Source of the DNA: Sulfurovum sp.
Lineage (GTDB): Bacteria > Campylobacterota > Campylobacteria > Campylobacterales > Sulfurovaceae
DNA: 64,000 bases
Direction of reading: 5' to 3'
Assembly (NCBI GenBank): GCA_027063305.1
Contig: JAMORY010000032.1
Location: 1 to 64,000 of the forward strand
Program-made: the position numbers and the translations under genes
The notes under the pieces: generated by a model
Told to the model about the DNA's origin: nothing
The model's input: the letters and a program-made list of their open reading frames with translations, nothing else
The model's database searches: none
Shown here: positions 62,792 to 64,000 of the stretch, piece by piece
Layout: every line of letters begins with the position of its first letter
How positions within the stretch are numbered: position 1 is the first letter of the stretch

Positions 62792-64000
62792 ATGCCAAAA
62801 CGCGAAGATATCAAAACCATTCTACTTATCGGATCAGGCCCTATCGTCATCGGACAGGCTTGTGAATTTGACTACTCAGGAACACAGGCGGCTAAAACGC
62901 TTAAAGAGCTCGGCTATCGTGTTGTACTTATCAACTCCAACCCTGCAACTATCATGACCGACCCGGAGTTCGCTCATAGAACCTACATCGAACCGATCAC
63001 CGAAGATGTGATCGCAAAGATCATCGAAAAAGAGAACGTCGATGCGATCCTTCCTACCATGGGTGGACAGACCGCACTTAACGTTGCGATGAGCATGTAT
63101 GAAAAAGGGATGCTTGAGAACGTTGAGTTCCTCGGTGCCAACCCTGCTGCGATCAAAAAAGGTGAGGACAGACAAGAGTTTAAAGAGGCGATGATCAAGA
63201 TCGGTATGGACCTGCCTATCTCCCAGTATGCCTATAACATGGATGAGGCGCTCGATGCTGCCAAGAAGATCGGATTCCCGCTGATTATCCGTGCATCCTA
63301 TACCCTTGCCGGAGGTGGTTCGGGTGTTGCTTATAACATGGATGAGTTCAAAGAGATCGTCAAAGGCGGACTTGAAGCCTCTCCTATCTCGGAGATCCTC
63401 ATCGAAGAGTCACTTCTAGGGTGGAAAGAGTATGAGATGGAAGTCATCCGTGACCGTGAGGACAACTGTATCATCGTCTGTTCCATCGAGAACTTCGACC
63501 CGATGGGTGTTCACACCGGAGACTCCATCACCATCGCTCCTGCACTTACACTGACAGACAAAGAGTATCAGCGTATGAGAGATGCCTCTTTTGCCATCCT
63601 AAGAGAGGTCGGGGTCGATACGGGAGGTTCTAACGTACAGTTCTCCATCAACCCTGAGACAGGTCGTATGATCGTCATCGAGATGAACCCTAGGGTCAGC
63701 CGTTCTTCCGCACTCGCTTCCAAAGCGACGGGATACCCTATCGCCAAAGTGGCAACCCTTTTGGCAGTCGGTTACACCCTCGATGAGATCACCAACGACA
63801 TTACAGGAACCCCTGCATCGTTCGAGCCGGTCATCGACTACATCGTGACCAAGCTTCCACGCTTTACCTTCGAGAAGTTCCCAATGGCAGATTCTACTCT
63901 GACAACGGCAATGAAATCCGTAGGGGAAGTGATGAGTATGGGGCGTACTTTCAAAGAGTCGTTCCAAAAAGCGCTCTGCTCTCTTGAAACGGGACTTACA
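62792..64000 (+). CDS. carB: Carbamoyl-phosphate synthase large subunit (partial, runs off the right edge)
   Basis: The first 403 codons of CarB, which makes carbamoyl phosphate for arginine and pyrimidines. The family start [36 protein letters not shown], the ATP-grasp motifs [15 protein letters not shown] and [20 protein letters not shown] are intact. About 680 further residues are expected. The ATG follows AAGGTGTAATTCCCC. Confidence 0.97.
   Translation, partial: MPKREDIKTILLIGSGPIVIGQACEFDYSGTQAAKTLKELGYRVVLINSNPATIMTDPEFAHRTYIEPITEDVIAKIIEKENVDAILPTMGGQTALNVAMSMYEKGMLENVEFLGANPAAIKKGEDRQEFKEAMIKIGMDLPISQYAYNMDEALDAAKKIGFPLIIRASYTLAGGGSGVAYNMDEFKEIVKGGLEASPISEILIEESLLGWKEYEMEVIRDREDNCIIVCSIENFDPMGVHTGDSITIAPALTLTDKEYQRMRDASFAILREVGVDTGGSNVQFSINPETGRMIVIEMNPRVSRSSALASKATGYPIAKVATLLAVGYTLDEITNDITGTPASFEPVIDYIVTKLPRFTFEKFPMADSTLTTAMKSVGEVMSMGRTFKESFQKALCSLETGLT

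Overview
The window is a stretch of chromosome from a member of the Campylobacterota (Epsilonproteobacteria), most like Sulfurovum, Sulfurimonas or a close relative. The basis is the gene order fabZ-lpxA-clpX-mreB-mreC-carB, a short RecO of about 205 residues, a RibB protein with a degenerate GTP cyclohydrolase II tail, a c-type cytochrome with a single CxxCH motif, and dense short intergenic regions. Genus is inferred; no rRNA is present.

Layout. 1-126: the end of an IS5-like insertion sequence. 379-7571: ribB, tRNA-Gln and initiator tRNA, cca with a methyltransferase-like gene, cytochrome c, nitroreductase, periplasmic rhodanese, accD and an inositol-monophosphatase-like gene. 7600-7749: a cluster of REP-like palindromes. 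7750-18100: gltB, recO (no standard start codon), a PAS-GGDEF-EAL protein, yjdM/phnA, a thioredoxin-like protein, fructosamine kinase, a ribbon-helix-helix protein and a MoxR ATPase. 18258-21517: a large secreted Asp-box protein broken by an exact 68-bp tandem duplication. 21738-29350: patatin, a fused TRAP permease, a CcdAB toxin-antitoxin pair, two secreted proteins, a PPP-type phosphatase and a YheT hydrolase.

29506-47805 is an integrated mobile element of about 18.3 kb, inserted in the 3' end of tRNA-Ser(GCT) and bounded by 28-bp direct repeats. It is AT-rich. From left to right it carries: an attachment-site region with palindromes and a tRNA-like fragment; a 50-residue basic protein coupled to an unknown protein; a PstI/BsuBI-type restriction-modification pair; an unknown three-gene operon whose first protein looks like a PD-(D/E)xK nuclease; a TraK-like protein; an EexN-like secreted protein; a regulator with two dyad operators; excisionase-like and replication genes; TraL, TraM, TrbJ, a TrbK-like lipoprotein and TrbL; an accessory protein and a MOBP relaxase whose Tyr22, Ser74 and His116 coincide with the RP4 TraI active site; and a tyrosine integrase. 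VirB4, VirD4 and most mating-pair genes are missing, so it is mobilisable or decaying rather than self-transmissible. Two conserved genes, the replication gene and trbL, are each cut by one in-frame TAG.

47870-64000 returns to core genome: a hybrid histidine kinase with a NIT-like sensor, a SulP transporter, sixA, the three-gene AMMECR1-Memo-radical SAM cluster, lpxB, queH, then fabZ, lpxA, clpX, mreB, mreC and the first 403 codons of carB. This last block joins lipid A synthesis, fatty acid dehydration, proteolysis and cell shape.

The best candidate for an undescribed system is the three-gene operon at 33251-35981, which sits beside the restriction-modification genes in the cargo region of the element.
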